Of a DNA stretch of 64,000 nucleotides, positions 31,710 to 44,467 are shown in pieces (position 1 is the first letter of the stretch; each line of letters begins with the position of its first letter). The notes beneath the pieces were generated by a model that saw nothing but the letters and a program-made list of their open reading frames with translations, was not told the origin of the DNA and did no database searches. The translations under genes were made by a program, and so were the position numbers. The stretch is from Mariannaea sp. PMI_226. Taxonomy: Eukaryota; Ascomycota; Sordariomycetes; Hypocreales; Nectriaceae. Location: contig JANFOG010000009.1 in the NCBI GenBank assembly GCA_024336345.1, forward strand, positions 992,001 to 1,056,000. The letters are read 5' to 3'.

Positions 31710-34471
31710 TGTTTTCGTCGTCGAACTTCTGTGTCTCTATCACAGAAGAAATGATGTGCTCCTTCTTCTTCTTCTCCTTCTCTGAAGCAGATTGAATCTC
31801 GACGGTGTACCAGAAGCTCGGAATAGCGGCACTAAAATGGCTGGGGGGATTGAGAGAATGCCTGAAGGAGATGGTAGAAAAGAGTATGTAATAAATAGCA
31901 AGTAGAGGATTTGAGTAAAATGCGGAAGACGCAAAAGGGAAGGGAATTCGTCTAATTCTGCTACGGCTTCATGATCGAGTCCGATATATGAATATGATTT
32001 TCGATATGACAACTTTGGGAGCGATATCAACAACACCCGTGGACAAGAAAGCAAGAAAAGATTCGAGGACAAGACATTCAAGAATTTTTTACCAATTGGG
32101 GGCGACCCTTGGCCTGCCCCCAGGGCCAATGTTATATGTTTCCAACGCCTGCACCAGCCAGCCCAATTTCTCACAAACCCATAGATTCGCTCCGTTGAAA
32201 CGAGGCCATTAAGCGCTCGCAGCGCAACGCAGGCGAGCCGAAAAGACAAAAAGTGCATGCAGCCATTCGGGTGAGGAGGTGCATGAAGAATAGCGGGGGC
32301 CAAAAATAGCAGTTCTGACCAAAGAGACGAGCTCGAGCAAGGGTGACGGGGGATGAGTAGCGGAGCCAATGGGAGGAGATATCACACTGCATGGGGGGAT
32401 TGTTTAAGCGCCAGCGGGAAGAGAACGGGAAGAGGAGGTGGGCCACCAAACGCGCAGTTGAAGGAGGGGCGGGATGTAATTGGATGCATGGAGGGAATGG
32501 GGGACCGGGGGGAGGGAGGGGAGGAGAATTGTTAAAGAGGCAAAAAGTCTGAAAGGGAGTGTGACTGGGGCACTTGAAGTGAGGAGGATGGAATAGAATG
32601 GGTGGAATGGATGGCAGAGGCGACAGGCAGAAAGCCGAGGAGCGAAAAAAGGTGGTCGGGGTTGGAAAGATAGAGATAGAGATGGGCGATGGCGATGCTG
32701 ATGGAGATGTGTTGATCAAATAGTGTGATATCGGTGTGATAGAGGCCCCGGGCGGTAGTATGTGCATGAGTTGCAAGCGCTATACGTACATACTCACTAG
32801 GTAACCGCAGTGCCGTTGACCATTTTTTTTTCACTGTTAGAATGACGAAGGATGGAATCGGATTCAATCTAATTATTGTCTAACCAAGTCTTTATCACAG
32901 TAGTTTATTATGACTGACGACCTCACGTATGTCTTTGTTAGGGATATCAAAGGTACTGTCTAGATTTAGTAAACCTGAGGAGAGAGAGATCAAAAGGCGT
33001 GAGAGCGGTCAAGAAGAACGGAATTGAGCCGCCAGAGGGGGGGGGGGGGGGGGGAGGGTGAGGGTTGACTCAGTCCAGGGTGCAGACATCTGCAGTAGTA
33101 TTCTACACAGTATATGCCTGACGAGTTTGCAGCTTGCATTGGACTGACTGACAGTGTGATAATTGCATCACTGTACATACAATACCTTACTTGTCATCGG
33201 CACTATATCACTGCCCATACTACCTCTACTATAACCCCACAAGACTAGTAGAAACGTCATGTCATTCCATCATTCCCCCCCTCCTCCTATGAGGGATCAG
33301 AGTAGCGCCCTGTTCAAAGGGGACCGCTCCTTATGTTTCTGATGCTCGTCAGCCGCTCTCCCCCGGCTTCTCCCTCCAAGACAAGCTTAGCAATGGGCGG
33401 GTAAAAAAAAATCACTTACTACTTTTGCCTGATACCACATAGTCTAACACGTACCCTGCAGTGCATGTCAATAATGAGGCCCGGGTCTAGAAGCAAGGCG
33501 GCCACTCAGTCGGCCGTTTGACCCGCCGTACCAAAGCAAGCTCCAAGTCTTTTTTCTTCTTATTTGAGCCGCTTCCTCAATGTTTTGTCTGGGGGGACAG
33601 GGAGGGGCGGCAGCGTTTTGGTCTCTGCCCCTCGCGTGTAAACTGTGTATCTAGTTTGTGCGCGCATGTCAGTTGTAGGTTAGTCAATAGTTGCTGCATG
33701 TCATGTGTGTAGCTTATATATACATGTATGTCATTATGGCGATGAGTTGGCAGCGGCGGTTAACTCGTATGCGAACTGAAACCTGAGGGGGGATGAACGC
33801 ATGCCACACACGCAAACTGGATACAAGACCATGCAGTGTGTGAGATTGTAGCTAAATCGAGAGACAAACTAAAATGTGACTCTTGGGGATGCTTCGACGA
33901 CTAGGTCCCTGAAAATCAGTCAACGTTCTATACGGTAAAGGCAGACTAAACGACCTACCCTATCCATGCTGAGAATTATGGGACATCGCAATATATGTAG
34001 TTGGCTGAGGTCTATGTTAGATATTGAGGTGGTCTGTAGTCTGTATCAGCTCTCCTCGCTACGAACTAGGACAACTTAGATACCTATGTAACTCTTCCCG
34101 CACCAGAAAATTGTCAGTCATCACATATATCTTACATGACTTCCCTTCAAGTGACCCGTGATGACTCAATACTCTTGGAAGCGACTCTTTTTATTTTTGT
34201 CGTCTCGTCTGGTCTCGTTTCATTGGTTTCTTTCTTCTAATTTCCTTTACTCGTACAAAGCTTTCCCTCAAACCACACATATACATAGGCTCACTGTACA
34301 ATTGCGCCCCTCTATCCATAAAAGAGCGGCGTTTTTCAACATGTTCGAACATATTCCCTTTGCCCATTCAGCCAGTCTCTCACGAAAGACCAGGGAATGG
34401 AGCTCCGTCACCAACTTTTTCAGCAAGAAAGCGACCCCTCACGCTGTGAATTCCAATTAACACCTTGGAAA
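31710..34471. other. Intergenic, 2.8 kb
   Basis: Upstream region of the Pro/Ser-rich protein gene and the 3' region of CMC1. A C/T-rich leader lies at 31760-31800 and a run of 18 G at 33037-33054. Two overlapping minus-strand open frames (31740-32369, 32171-32776) look like translated leader and were not accepted. Confidence 0.5.
33037..33054. repeat. Homopolymer G run (18)
   Basis: Eighteen consecutive G on the plus strand in non-coding DNA; length is error-prone in sequencing. Confidence 0.9.
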
Positions 34472-35120
34472 TCACCTCTTCTCCGCATCGGCCGGTCTGT
34501 CCTTCGCCGTCAAGCCGTGTATCCTCTCGCCCCTCTGCTCCATCTCCTTCTGCCGCGATAGACGCACGTGCTCCGGCAACCCCCACCACTCGCGCATAAA
34601 CTCCTCCTGCGCCGCCGCCATCTTCGCTTTGCGCTCGCGATCTCGCTGTCGTTCCAGACGCAGCGTGAACCACTCCTCTCGTGCGGCGTCGTGTTCGTCC
34701 TGTGTCGCGTGCAGCTTCATGCAGTTGTTCATGATGCGGTGTTCGGTGCGGCATGCAAAGGATACGGTGAAGGTTCGGCCGAGTGCGCAGGCGGCGAATT
34801 CTAAGTTGCGGAAGAAGCAATATTGTTAGCAAAGAAAATTGGAGGGAGGCATTTGCTGTCGTAAGTGTTGGGGAGGGCGGCTCCAAGGGCAAAACATTTC
34901 TGTGCGTGGTCTGACATGTTTGTCTGATTCCCCCCTCCCATCGAACTCTTCTTGCTGTTGTCACCCTAGGAAAATTACCCTTGATCTCATCGGCACACAA
35001 TTTCCTCACTCGCTGATAATAAATATCTCTGACTTGAGCCTCCTGTGACGCTGATAGTGGTAGGGGATTCCGTGACGGCACTCCTAGCTTCTTCTCCTCG
35101 GCGGGTGCCACGGCTGCCAT
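34472..35120 (-). CDS. CMC1: Cmc1, twin CX9C cytochrome c oxidase assembly protein
   Basis: Two exons, complement(join(34472..34800,34979..35120)), 156 residues. Cmc1 works in the mitochondrial intermembrane space in copper delivery and Cox1 maturation. The proof is the twin CX9C pair: Cys42-Cys52 (CADEIKEFAAC, formed only after splicing) and Cys64-Cys74 (CRTEHRIMNNC). The end FMREWWGLPEHVRLSRQKEM is typical of fungal Cmc1. No N-terminal presequence, as expected for Mia40 import. The intron is 178 nt, long for this window. The ATG at 35120 was chosen (MAAVAPAEEKK); the frame stays open upstream but that part is unlike the family. Confidence 0.92.
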
Positions 35121-35955
35121 TGTGATATGATTGTTCGGATGTAGCTGGGATAGGGATCTGGGTGAGAAATTGCGGGCTCCGTGTCCCTGCGAAGAGAAAA
35201 TGCCCCAATGGGTTCGGTTCGTGAATCGATTTTCGTCAGAGGCCTCGGCAATTGGGACAATGGGAAGCGCGAGGGGGGTAGTGGTTGAGAGGCTCTGCAA
35301 GAAAGACTATTCCGACATCGAATGAGGAGAGTTGCAGTGAGTGTGGATGAGGCCATACACTGGTGCGGCAGAATCTTGACCGCCTTCCATTTACGACCAA
35401 TATCGATTTGGCTTATAACTCAACTGTAGCATTGGAGCTCTCAAATTATAACTACTTGCGTCCTGCAAACCATTAACTTTTGGTCCTCTGGCTGATTTTA
35501 GTATGCTGAAGAATCGGGAATGTTTTATGCCTCTTCCGGGTCGTTTATATCGAATCAAATGAAACAAAAGACAGCATCATGATAGCTTCGACTGGCTGTT
35601 CACATGGACTAAGCCGCAATGCAACACTAGAGTACCCAAGTTAACTACTGTACTAGAGGTTACATTCAATTCATGAATCCCATCGCACACGTTGCCTACA
35701 GACAGTCAATGAGATTTTGGTTTCTTCAAATCAGTAGGCCAAGAGTTGTAATGCTTGGTACGTGATTTAATTGAAGAACAGAAAGAAAGCTTTGCGCCAA
35801 AAAAATTACATAAATCATTTAACAACTTTGTATTGAAACCATGCCAGAATATTAAGATACAAAAACTCCCCCAACGCCGTCCTATGAATAGTCGTTCCAT
35901 GAATTTAGGCTTCAAATGCCCAAGCACATCGCTACCCTGGGGAGGCAGTCACGCT
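35121..35955. other. Intergenic, 0.8 kb
   Basis: Promoter of CMC1 and 3' region of the MARVEL gene. AT-rich in 35700-35880. No gene seen. Confidence 0.55.
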
Positions 35956-37105
35956 TTAGTGCTGGGGAGGAGGATAAGGCTGCGGGTAGTGCTGATTTGG
36001 GGGTGACACTGGTTGAGGAGGATACTGGTGACCATCCATCTCACTGGCATATACGGTAGAAACCGGCTGGTTATGAGACATCTCTGACACAGTGGGCTGC
36101 TGGTACATCTGCTGAGGAGGATACTGCCCGTAGCCTTGTTGCTGCTGACCCTGATACGGGTTGGGAGCTGGGCTCTGAGTAGGAGAGGGATAGTTGCTCA
36201 GGTTTTGCTGGTAAGGGTTCTGGTTCTGGGGGGGATACTGCGCGGGGACAGAGTCCTGGAAGGGAGCCACAGGAGGCTGGGTCTGGGTTTGGACGGGGTA
36301 TGTCTGGGGCGACATGGGCTGAGACTCGGAGATCTTAGACTCCATCTGGTAGCTGTTTTCGTTGCCTGTTGTAGCAGCGGGGGTGCTGGACATGGCGAAG
36401 CGGCCTTCCTTGCGGCCCTTGAGGAAGCCCATGATGTCAAACACAAGGGTGGCGATGAAGAGAACCCTGTCATGTTCTGTTAGTTACCTCTATTCATTGT
36501 TTCAATAGACGAGGGGAAGAACTCACCACAACAAAGCGCCAAGACCAGCAACGGCAGCAGTCATAGCAAGACCGCTCTTGAACAGGATGACATCCCGCTT
36601 CATCATCTGGTCAATAGCACGTCGTCGATAGCACGTCTTGCTGTCAATGAGGTCTCCATCGTCGTAACAACCGTGCACCGAAACGGGCACGACATATCTC
36701 GCGCGCTTGGCAGCCATGGCCGCGAATGAGGCGAGCCAGAGGATAACGAGTAGGGAGTCAATGACAATGACGGCAATGATATTATAGAAGCTGCGGAGGG
36801 ACGCGACCTTTTCGGACAGTACGATGTAGTAGAAGGCGATGATTGTGATGAGTGCCTATATTGACAGCAACTGTTAGCTTTGTGGCTCGACCAAGCAACT
36901 CCAAGAAAGATGATGGTTAGAATGGTGTAAGACGTACGACAGCAAGGTTGAGGCCTTCTTCGTCAATATAGGCATCGTGTATCAACACACAGCACAGGGC
37001 GAAGATGATCTTGGCAACAAGGCCTTGAAAGATACGGACGACAAAGACCCAAGTGGGAGACTCAAGCACATTGTCGTGCGGTCCTTTTTCTTGACTCTGA
37101 TCCAT
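35956..37105 (-). CDS. MARVEL-domain membrane protein with Pro/Gln-rich tail
   Basis: Three exons, complement(join(35956..36466,36527..36855,36938..37105)), 335 residues. Four hydrophobic helices make a MARVEL domain: about 19-45 (WVFVVRIFQGLVAKIIFALC), 52-74 (LNLAVALITIIAFYYIVL), 82-108 (FYNIIAVIVIDSLLVILWLA) and 146-178 (LAMTAAVAGLGALLWVLFIA). The extracellular loop GCYDDGDLIDSKTCYRRRAID carries two Cys likely in a disulfide. The cytosolic tail (about 200-335) is low-complexity Pro/Gln/Tyr with YPP repeats. Such proteins organise plasma-membrane domains or vesicle traffic; a specific role is not shown. Both splice junctions restore membrane helices without frame change. Confidence 0.88.
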
Positions 37106-39177
37106 TGTGTCGGAGAGAGCTGTCTTTGAAACGATGGCGATTATGAAAAGTTGATAGTTGATACGGTAATGAAGGTAATTCCGTGTTGGATCAACGAGAA
37201 AGAGCGAGATCGAATAAACAAGTCCCACACAATGGGCCCTTAGATATAGATATATATAGATATATGAACCAGACTCTCTCTCTGCCTGCTTTACTGGCGG
37301 TCTGGGCACTATCGATGCAGCCACGTCCAGACCCTTTATGTACTACGTCGACTACTTTTTTGTCCGACCGGCAAATGGCCCGACGCCCTGCGTTGGACAC
37401 GCTCTCGGTACCACACAAATGCCTATCTTGGGCCATTAGATGACGCCCAATTTGCCTGACAAGAAACAAAAGAAGCCGCCGAGGCAGACTTGTCGACTCA
37501 ACCGCACGGCGCTATGCATTAGCGTTGTTCAGCCGCACCGTTGTGGGCAAGGAACCCAGTCGACCCTGACAGCAAATATCGAGGCCAGGCGCTCCGGGCT
37601 TCGGGCTTCATAAAAAATTGGACCAAAGGAAAAAAAAAAAAAAGAAGAAAATTCAAATCAAACCAACGAAGCCCCTTGCAGAATGAAAATTTTAGGTTCT
37701 GCAGCTCAGACTGGCCCTCTCAGTGGCGTAGGGCTTGGGCAATACATTTGCAAACTATTTATTATAGGCTCTCAGTAGACGAGCGGTTCTGGTGGCGCTT
37801 GATGAGACTCGTCACTGAACCAAAGCCAAACAGAAACAAAAATAGAGAGGACGTAAGTACAGATTGCTGTGCAAGGAGATCATTCATGCCATATTAATAA
37901 TATGTGCGGAAGACACCGCAGGAATTCCGCCCTCAGATCCTACGAGAACATGGGCTTCTTCCGCCTGGGGTCCCCATACGGACATGTTTAAGGAAATTCG
38001 TGTCCAAGATCAAACGAAGGATTGTAAACTTAAGAGTCTTCTGGGTCCTTATGCCGTCATTGCACCAAACTCCTCACCTTCGGCAGCTCAGCCCGGGGTC
38101 CACATCCAATATCAAGTGATCAAATGAATGTCCACCAGATACTGTGCTGTAAGCATCTCCCACGAGTCTTGGGCTGCAAAAATCGGAACCAAGCGTCTGT
38201 ACGACGTGGTGATCACTGCTGTTTATGTACTAAGTATGGGAGCACGATGCCCCATCAGTTATTAACATCAACACCCTTTCCAGCGATCCCTCCCCCTGTC
38301 TGGCACCCGCTCGTTTCATTGACATGCGAGAGTGTCCCATGTCAATTGGTCAGGAACATGGATGCCACCAGGAAAGATGGCTGTGCGGGCAGAACGCCTC
38401 AGCTGGAGAAACCCACTCTAATCTGATTAGATGTGGAATAGCGTTGAGCCCTGTGAATTCTCTCCAGTCCGTTTCGACCAGGGTGTTGCTGGATTGAGCA
38501 GAGCCTAATTCACAACGAGGACCCCGGTTGTGCCGTGTTCATGATCCAGTACCTGTGGTCTGTGCTTCGTAATTATTCAATATTGCTTCGTAAAGGCATT
38601 TATATAATTGCCGGCGTTGAACAAGTCGGCAATTTCTCTTCACGAGCCGGTGTTACACTATCTCCGAACGCCGTCCATCGTCACCTCATTATGGCAGCTG
38701 GCGTGTCAAGGAATCCAAGCAGATCAAAAAAAAATAAAAGAGGTTCATTCATGAAACGTGATACTATCTATTAGGCAACCATCTCCTTTGCGCTGTGCCC
38801 AGATATGGTTCTGTGTCTCTCCTGATTTAGGCTGTGATCTCAGATCCGAGATGTTGGCTGTCGTGTGATGCCCTGATGCTGTTCTCCCTTGCTACCACCA
38901 TCAGCTCTTGTTTCAGTCCAAGGCCGGCCAAATCTTTGGCTGCTGTTCTCTTTCCTCTCCAGCATGTCTCTCTGAGGGATTCCTTTTTGTTTTGCGGGCC
39001 ACTTTTTTTTTCTGCTTTGAGACGCCTGTCATGTTTCTTGCTGTCCATAATCTAGGCTTTGCAGTGATTCCTCACTCAAGTTGTCGTTGGTACGTACACG
39101 TCTTGCCTATCCCTGTTTGTTTTCGGTGTTGGTCGTCAGTCTTAGTGTGATCCGATTTTCGGAGCATCGTTGACTGA
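37106..39177. other. Intergenic, 2.1 kb
   Basis: Promoter of the MARVEL gene and 3' region of xylitol dehydrogenase. Contains an A-rich run near 37629-37645. No gene seen. Confidence 0.5.
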
Positions 39178-40329
39178 TTACAGCTTCTCGTTAGGGCCAG
39201 CAATCAGGACCTTGATTGCCTCTCCACCCTTAACCTGGGTAAAGGCCTCCTCAGCCTGCTCAAATTTGACAGTGCCGGTGATGAGCTTCTTGACATCGAC
39301 CTTACCGCTGGCAACCAGCTCAACAGCCAGAGGATAATCGCCGGGACCATATCGGAACGAACCGCTGACGGTCATCTCCTTGATGCACATCGCCATAATG
39401 GGGAAAGTAATATCAGATTTGCCCATACCACCCTGGACATAGTGTCCACCGACCTTGACAGTGTGGATGCTGCACTGGATCGAAGGCTCAGCGCCGCTGG
39501 CATCAATGACGACGTCGGCACCATCGGGGATGTCGGCGAGCTTAAGGATGTTCTTAGCATTCTCCTCGGGGCTGATACGCTGCGAAGCGTAGATGTGTGT
39601 TGAGCAGAACTCCTTAGCGAAGTCGAGCTTGGACTGAACGATATCGACACTGACAACCTTGGTAGCGCCATAGGCCTTAGCGACGGCGGCGCAAAGGAGA
39701 CCAACGGGGCCGGCGCCCATGACGACGACCGAGTTTCCGGGCTTTACATTAGCCTGCTTGACGATGTGAACAGCGACGGCCAAGGGCTCAATTAGAGCAC
39801 CCTCCTGAGTAGACATGTGGTCGGGCAGCTTGAAGCAGAAGTCTGCAGGAGCAACCCAGTATCCAGTCAAGGTGCCGTCGTAAGGCGGGGTAGCGGCGAA
39901 GACCATATCAGGGCATAGGTTGTATCTGCCAGCGGTGCAGTTGGTGCATCGTCGGCATGGGTAACCGGGCTCCAGGGCAACGCGGTCACCAACCTTTAGG
40001 CTGGTGACGCTCTCGCCCACCTGAACAATGGTGCCGGCTGACTCGTGACCGAGAACCATGGGATTCTCAACGACAAACTTGCCAATGGCTCCGTGGACCC
40101 AGTAATGGACATCGGAACCGCAGATTCCAGTGTAATTGATGGCGACAAGGACATCGTGAGGGCTCTTGAGGGTGGGCTTGGGCCGCTCCTCGAAGGCGAC
40201 ATCGCCGGGCTTGTTGAGGACAAAGGATAGGTTCTACAGGAGAACAGGTGGTCAGCAAATGCACAAGTGCATTGAGAGGGGTAGCCAACGTGGGATTGGC
40301 TGATCGAGGCAGACACTCACGCTGGACAT
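39178..40329 (-). CDS. NAD+-dependent xylitol dehydrogenase (D-xylulose reductase)
   Basis: Two exons, complement(join(39178..40233,40321..40329)), 354 residues. Zinc-dependent medium-chain dehydrogenase that oxidises xylitol to D-xylulose with NAD+, in the cytosolic pentose catabolic route; sorbitol or L-arabinitol activity is possible. The first exon is only 9 nt (Met-Ser-Ser), then NLSFVLNKPGDVAFEERPKP. Catalytic zinc ligands are Cys41 (GICGSDVHYW) and His66-Glu67 (LGHESAG). The structural-zinc loop has all four Cys (CRRCTNCTAGRYNLC). The Rossmann motif is GAGPVG, with the acidic VSVDI that selects NAD+. CreA-like sites (GCGGGG at 40588, CCCCAC at about 40798) lie upstream, consistent with glucose repression (inference). 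Confidence 0.93.
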
Positions 40330-43300
40330 TGTGTTACTTCTGGAAAGCGTAGAGAGATGGACGAGGCAATGATGAGAGAAGAAAACGAGGCAAGGAACTC
40401 AAGAAGGGGAATCGGTGCGGTTTTCTATCCCGGTTTCGGTGGGTAAGGGGCAGCTAGTCAAGCTATTGAGAGGACGGGGGGTGTTTGCTATAACGTGAGG
40501 AGTTGTGGGTGTGGTGAGACTATTCGTATCATCCGGTGGGAGGCAGCGTTGGTTTTTTCTTTGCTTCTTATATGAATGCATATGATGGCGGGGCTGTGAT
40601 ACTGTATCAACAGAGGTGTTCCTTGTTCAATTCCATCCGGCCGAGGACATCTGCTGATTGAAATGGAAGGAGGACAATGGACTGATGATGCTCCTGCTTC
40701 TGCTATTATGATGCAGTCACCTCGACGCTCCATCCATCCATGATGCGAACCCGCCCTCCCGCGTAGGGCCTGGTGTGTGTCTTCTCACACACCCGCACAC
40801 CCCACGCGTACCACAATGCACGAATCGACGCCGACACACTGACCGAGACCCCGCGATGGACGGTCAGGCCAAGTCAATGTCAAGCCAATGATAAGAGCTG
40901 TGGAAGGAGGAAAGGCAGTCATGTAGCAACAATGACGCTCCACTACAGCAAGAGAGGGGTGCTCAGTTGGGCACCCCGCGAAAGGGGGCGCTATCCCTCG
41001 CGGAGCTTGGTGGAAGAAATTTCGGTGATGGAGGGTTCTGACGGGAGCGCTTGAACCTGTTTCAACGGGTACTGGTAGTTAGCGGCCTGGTCTATCTGCC
41101 ATTGTGATCTCGTGGCTTGCCGAATTTAACCAGCTATATTAACCGCGCCAATTGCTGGTTCCCAATTGATCCACCGGAGAACTAAAATGAACTCCAACAA
41201 TGGCAGGCGAAGAGCCTTTTCTTGCTAGAATTTGATAGTGGCTGATGGTGGGTGTGATGAACGCCAAACCGAGTTGTTGAGGAGGACCGGGTCACACAAA
41301 AAGAGGAGTCGCCTTTTCCAGCAGCTCCGGTGCGGTCTTGGTGCGTGCATCCGGATGGTAGGTTGGCAACGTGAGAGCAGGGCAGGGCAGAGCAGGTGAG
41401 GGAATCCTAGCCAGATTGGAAGTGGGGGACAGCATCCGGGCCGGGGGTCTGACAGTGGCTCATGGCGGGAATCTCGATCAATGGCTGCCTATCAGTGCCG
41501 AGCCTTTTTTGTTGCATGTTTCTTATGCCTGTGCTTCCCGCATGATATCCAGAGATTGTAATTCCTCGGTACCTTTATGCTGGGATATGATTGCCTGTGA
41601 GGGGGAAGGGAGGAGAGAATGCTGGTTTCTTCATGTGCAAAAGTATGATGCCAGTCTGACCCTGAGTGCCTGTCACCAAAGTAGGTGCCCTACCTAGGGT
41701 ACCTTGCCTTACCTCCATGAGTAGGCAAGAAGTACCTATATGTATGGTAGGTACCTGCTTGCTCTAGCCTTATGTCAATAATGAGAAAGTACCGTAGTAC
41801 CCTACCTTTGCACTTCCCCTCTTCTTCTTCATAGGGAAGGTACGTCATGGGAAGTACCTTCTGCCTCTGTCATGACGCCGGGGGTGCGTACCGGCAAAAA
41901 GAGAAAAAAAAAGATACCACTGCATCAGCTGCCAAACATCCTCTTCACCTGTGATGACGGGAGTTCTTCTCCCTTAGGTTTTCTTCTTGCTCAATGATAC
42001 CAATTGACTAGACCCAACTCAATGCCATGATTCGATATCATCCCATGTGTACCAAGTAGGTGGCAGTATAGCGGAACCGCAGTGGGCGTTGGCCTTGTGC
42101 TGGCATTGAGACCTGCGTTCTCTATGGAGGGAGGGGTGCCAGTCGCTGATGTTCCAAGTGCCAACGGGACCGTAGGTATGCATAAGGTAGGTAGGTACCT
42201 ACTGTATGTCACTTGGGTAGTGGATTCTTTCCGGCACTCAGCACTCGGACCCACTGAGGCCATCTCCGCAGTCAAGATTTGTTAGAAAATGGATATTTAG
42301 ATGGAATCTAGCAATTTTCCCGGAGAGTGAAGGCTAGTCATCTACCTTTATAGCCAATTTCTCTAGTTATGCTCGGCTGCTTTCGCAATCCGGCATCAGC
42401 ATTTTCCTCTTCGGCAAATTGCAGCCTTGATGGCTATTTGCATCAATATCGTGGACCATTGTCACAATTAGCTCTTAGTTACCCACTCTGCCTACATTTA
42501 CAAATTTGTGTATCCACGTACCATCTTACCATCCATACCTTGGTGCCCAAGTGTAGCAGTTATTGACGAAAAGGGACTGACCGCAATATTTGGTAGGTTG
42601 CTCCCACAGCTTGCTGCATACCTAGCCAAAAAGCTGCCATCTAAAGGAAGCAACCCGAGATCATGATGCAGCCTGCGTAGGTACCCAGGGCAGCTCAATG
42701 ACCAATGGAAAGGCAATACTTTTGATTTATACTTTACTCCTCTCAATCAGATGTTTTCAAGTCTCAATGTGCTAGGAAAATGGCACTGTCAAGCCCTTGG
42801 CCATCATATGTTGCGGATTCTGTGTGGCGTTTTGGTCGGAGCAACGGAATCAATGCATGTGACGACAAGATCAGCTCAGTTTCAGACATTACTTTCGTAT
42901 TCCTCACCCGCGTTACGCGGCGGTTCTATGGCATCTCATCCTTGAAGAGCTGGTTGAACGAGTCTCAATGGTCATGTGCAGCACACGCGTCGTCCAGGAG
43001 CCAGGTTCTCAGCAAACCGCACGTGTTCCCGCACGGATCCAAGATTGCATGCATCATCTCCAATCCTGCATCGATGCCGGGGTTCCGCACTTGTACCAGC
43101 CATACTCAGTGAAGTTGGTCAGAAGTTCTGTTTCTAGTTTAATGACCAGAAATCCCTCTTGGAACTTCACAATAATAACCTTAAGTAATCTTTGCGGCGC
43201 TAAGTCAAGGCATCCCGTACGACTAGTCGTCAGACTTTTTTTAGTCATGATCCCAAGAAGATCACTTTCTCCACAAAGCTTGACTAAGAGACAGAGGCAG

Positions 43301-44467
43301 GAACAAAACCAAACAATCCCAGCTTCGTTTATGGGGTAGCTAGGTAGTACTAGGTGGCAAACCGCTTTTGGAGTCTAGCTATGAGGCATATGATCGCCTC
43401 GCCTCTCCGGTCCAATCCACAAGTTGGCAAAGGCTTGGCTGCGAGGCTCTACCAATACAACTTCACATGGTACGTGCAAAGGATAGATCCGGAGAAGATC
43501 TGATCGAGGTGAAGTATTGCTCGCCAACAAAGAATGATCTGTATTCGACGCATACACAACACCTACATAGTATAACGGGGGGACTCAACACCCACCCCCT
43601 TCCTGTACATATGTAAGTGTATATTCAGAGATAATACTCCAGAATAGCCCCGTCATTCATACAAATCGTATGACCAGATGAAGGAGCTCAGTTGCCAATA
43701 GTGGGGAGGTTAAATTGAGAACAAATTCTCACGGTATGCTATGTAAACGTGATGGTATACGTCTGAAGCCAGCCGAGGGCTCACCTCAAATTGCCCTGAC
43801 GATCATCAACAAGGTCTGTGTAGTAGAACTTTTTGAGACGTGGTCCAATTTGGTCCATTTTCGACAGAAGAGGTATTACCTCACCAACCGGAACAAGTAG
43901 ATGAAGCAACAGCTTCCCGTAGAGGATTGCCATTCATACCAACATGCATGTTCCATCATTGCACAACTGCCGCCCTGCCAGTTCCACATAGATCCTACTT
44001 CATACAGAAGAGTCAATTTTATGAATTTTGAAACAACGCTACTCCGTATAGCAGACTATTAGGGAAAACTGATGTGACCAGGAAGAGAGCTTCAGTTTAT
44101 TATAGTCAAATAGATAATTTAGGGAGTTATAAGGGAATCCTGCGCTAATACTACTTGCCCAAATGAGGCTAGTAAAAACTAACTTTAGGGATCAACGTAT
44201 AGAGTACGATATAATTAATGGCAAGGATAGTCACTAGAATATATTTCCTGACTATAAAGCGTCAGTTAGGTATATATATTAATAATACTTTAAAGGTTTT
44301 CTTTATATCCTCGACGATATCCCTTTCATTATTGTGCTTTGCGACATATAGTTACTGCTTTACCCAAGAACCACCTTTTACAGTTGAGGTCTGTTGTCTT
44401 CTATTTGGTGAGTCAAGATTTAGCAATATTGCTAAGGGTAGAATTAACTTGTTCCTGTTAGAGCAAG
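40330..44467. other. Gene-poor region, 4.1 kb, with TACCTAGGTA-type words
   Basis: No convincing gene. Short palindromic TACCTAGGTA/GGTAGGTACC words cluster at about 41690-41830 and 42180-42205. From about 43,700 onward the sequence becomes AT-rich and TA-rich. Open frames here are short and lack recognisable families. Confidence 0.5.

Noticed and set aside
31740..32776. Two overlapping minus-strand open frames of about 200 codons
   Set aside because: Low-complexity (Pro/Ser/Leu) translation of a C/T-rich upstream leader; no family resemblance and the adjacent real gene starts at 31709.
42780..43339. Overlapping plus-strand frames near 43 kb
   Set aside because: Protein-like in parts, but no start context, no intron logic and no family; composition suggests chance or old debris.
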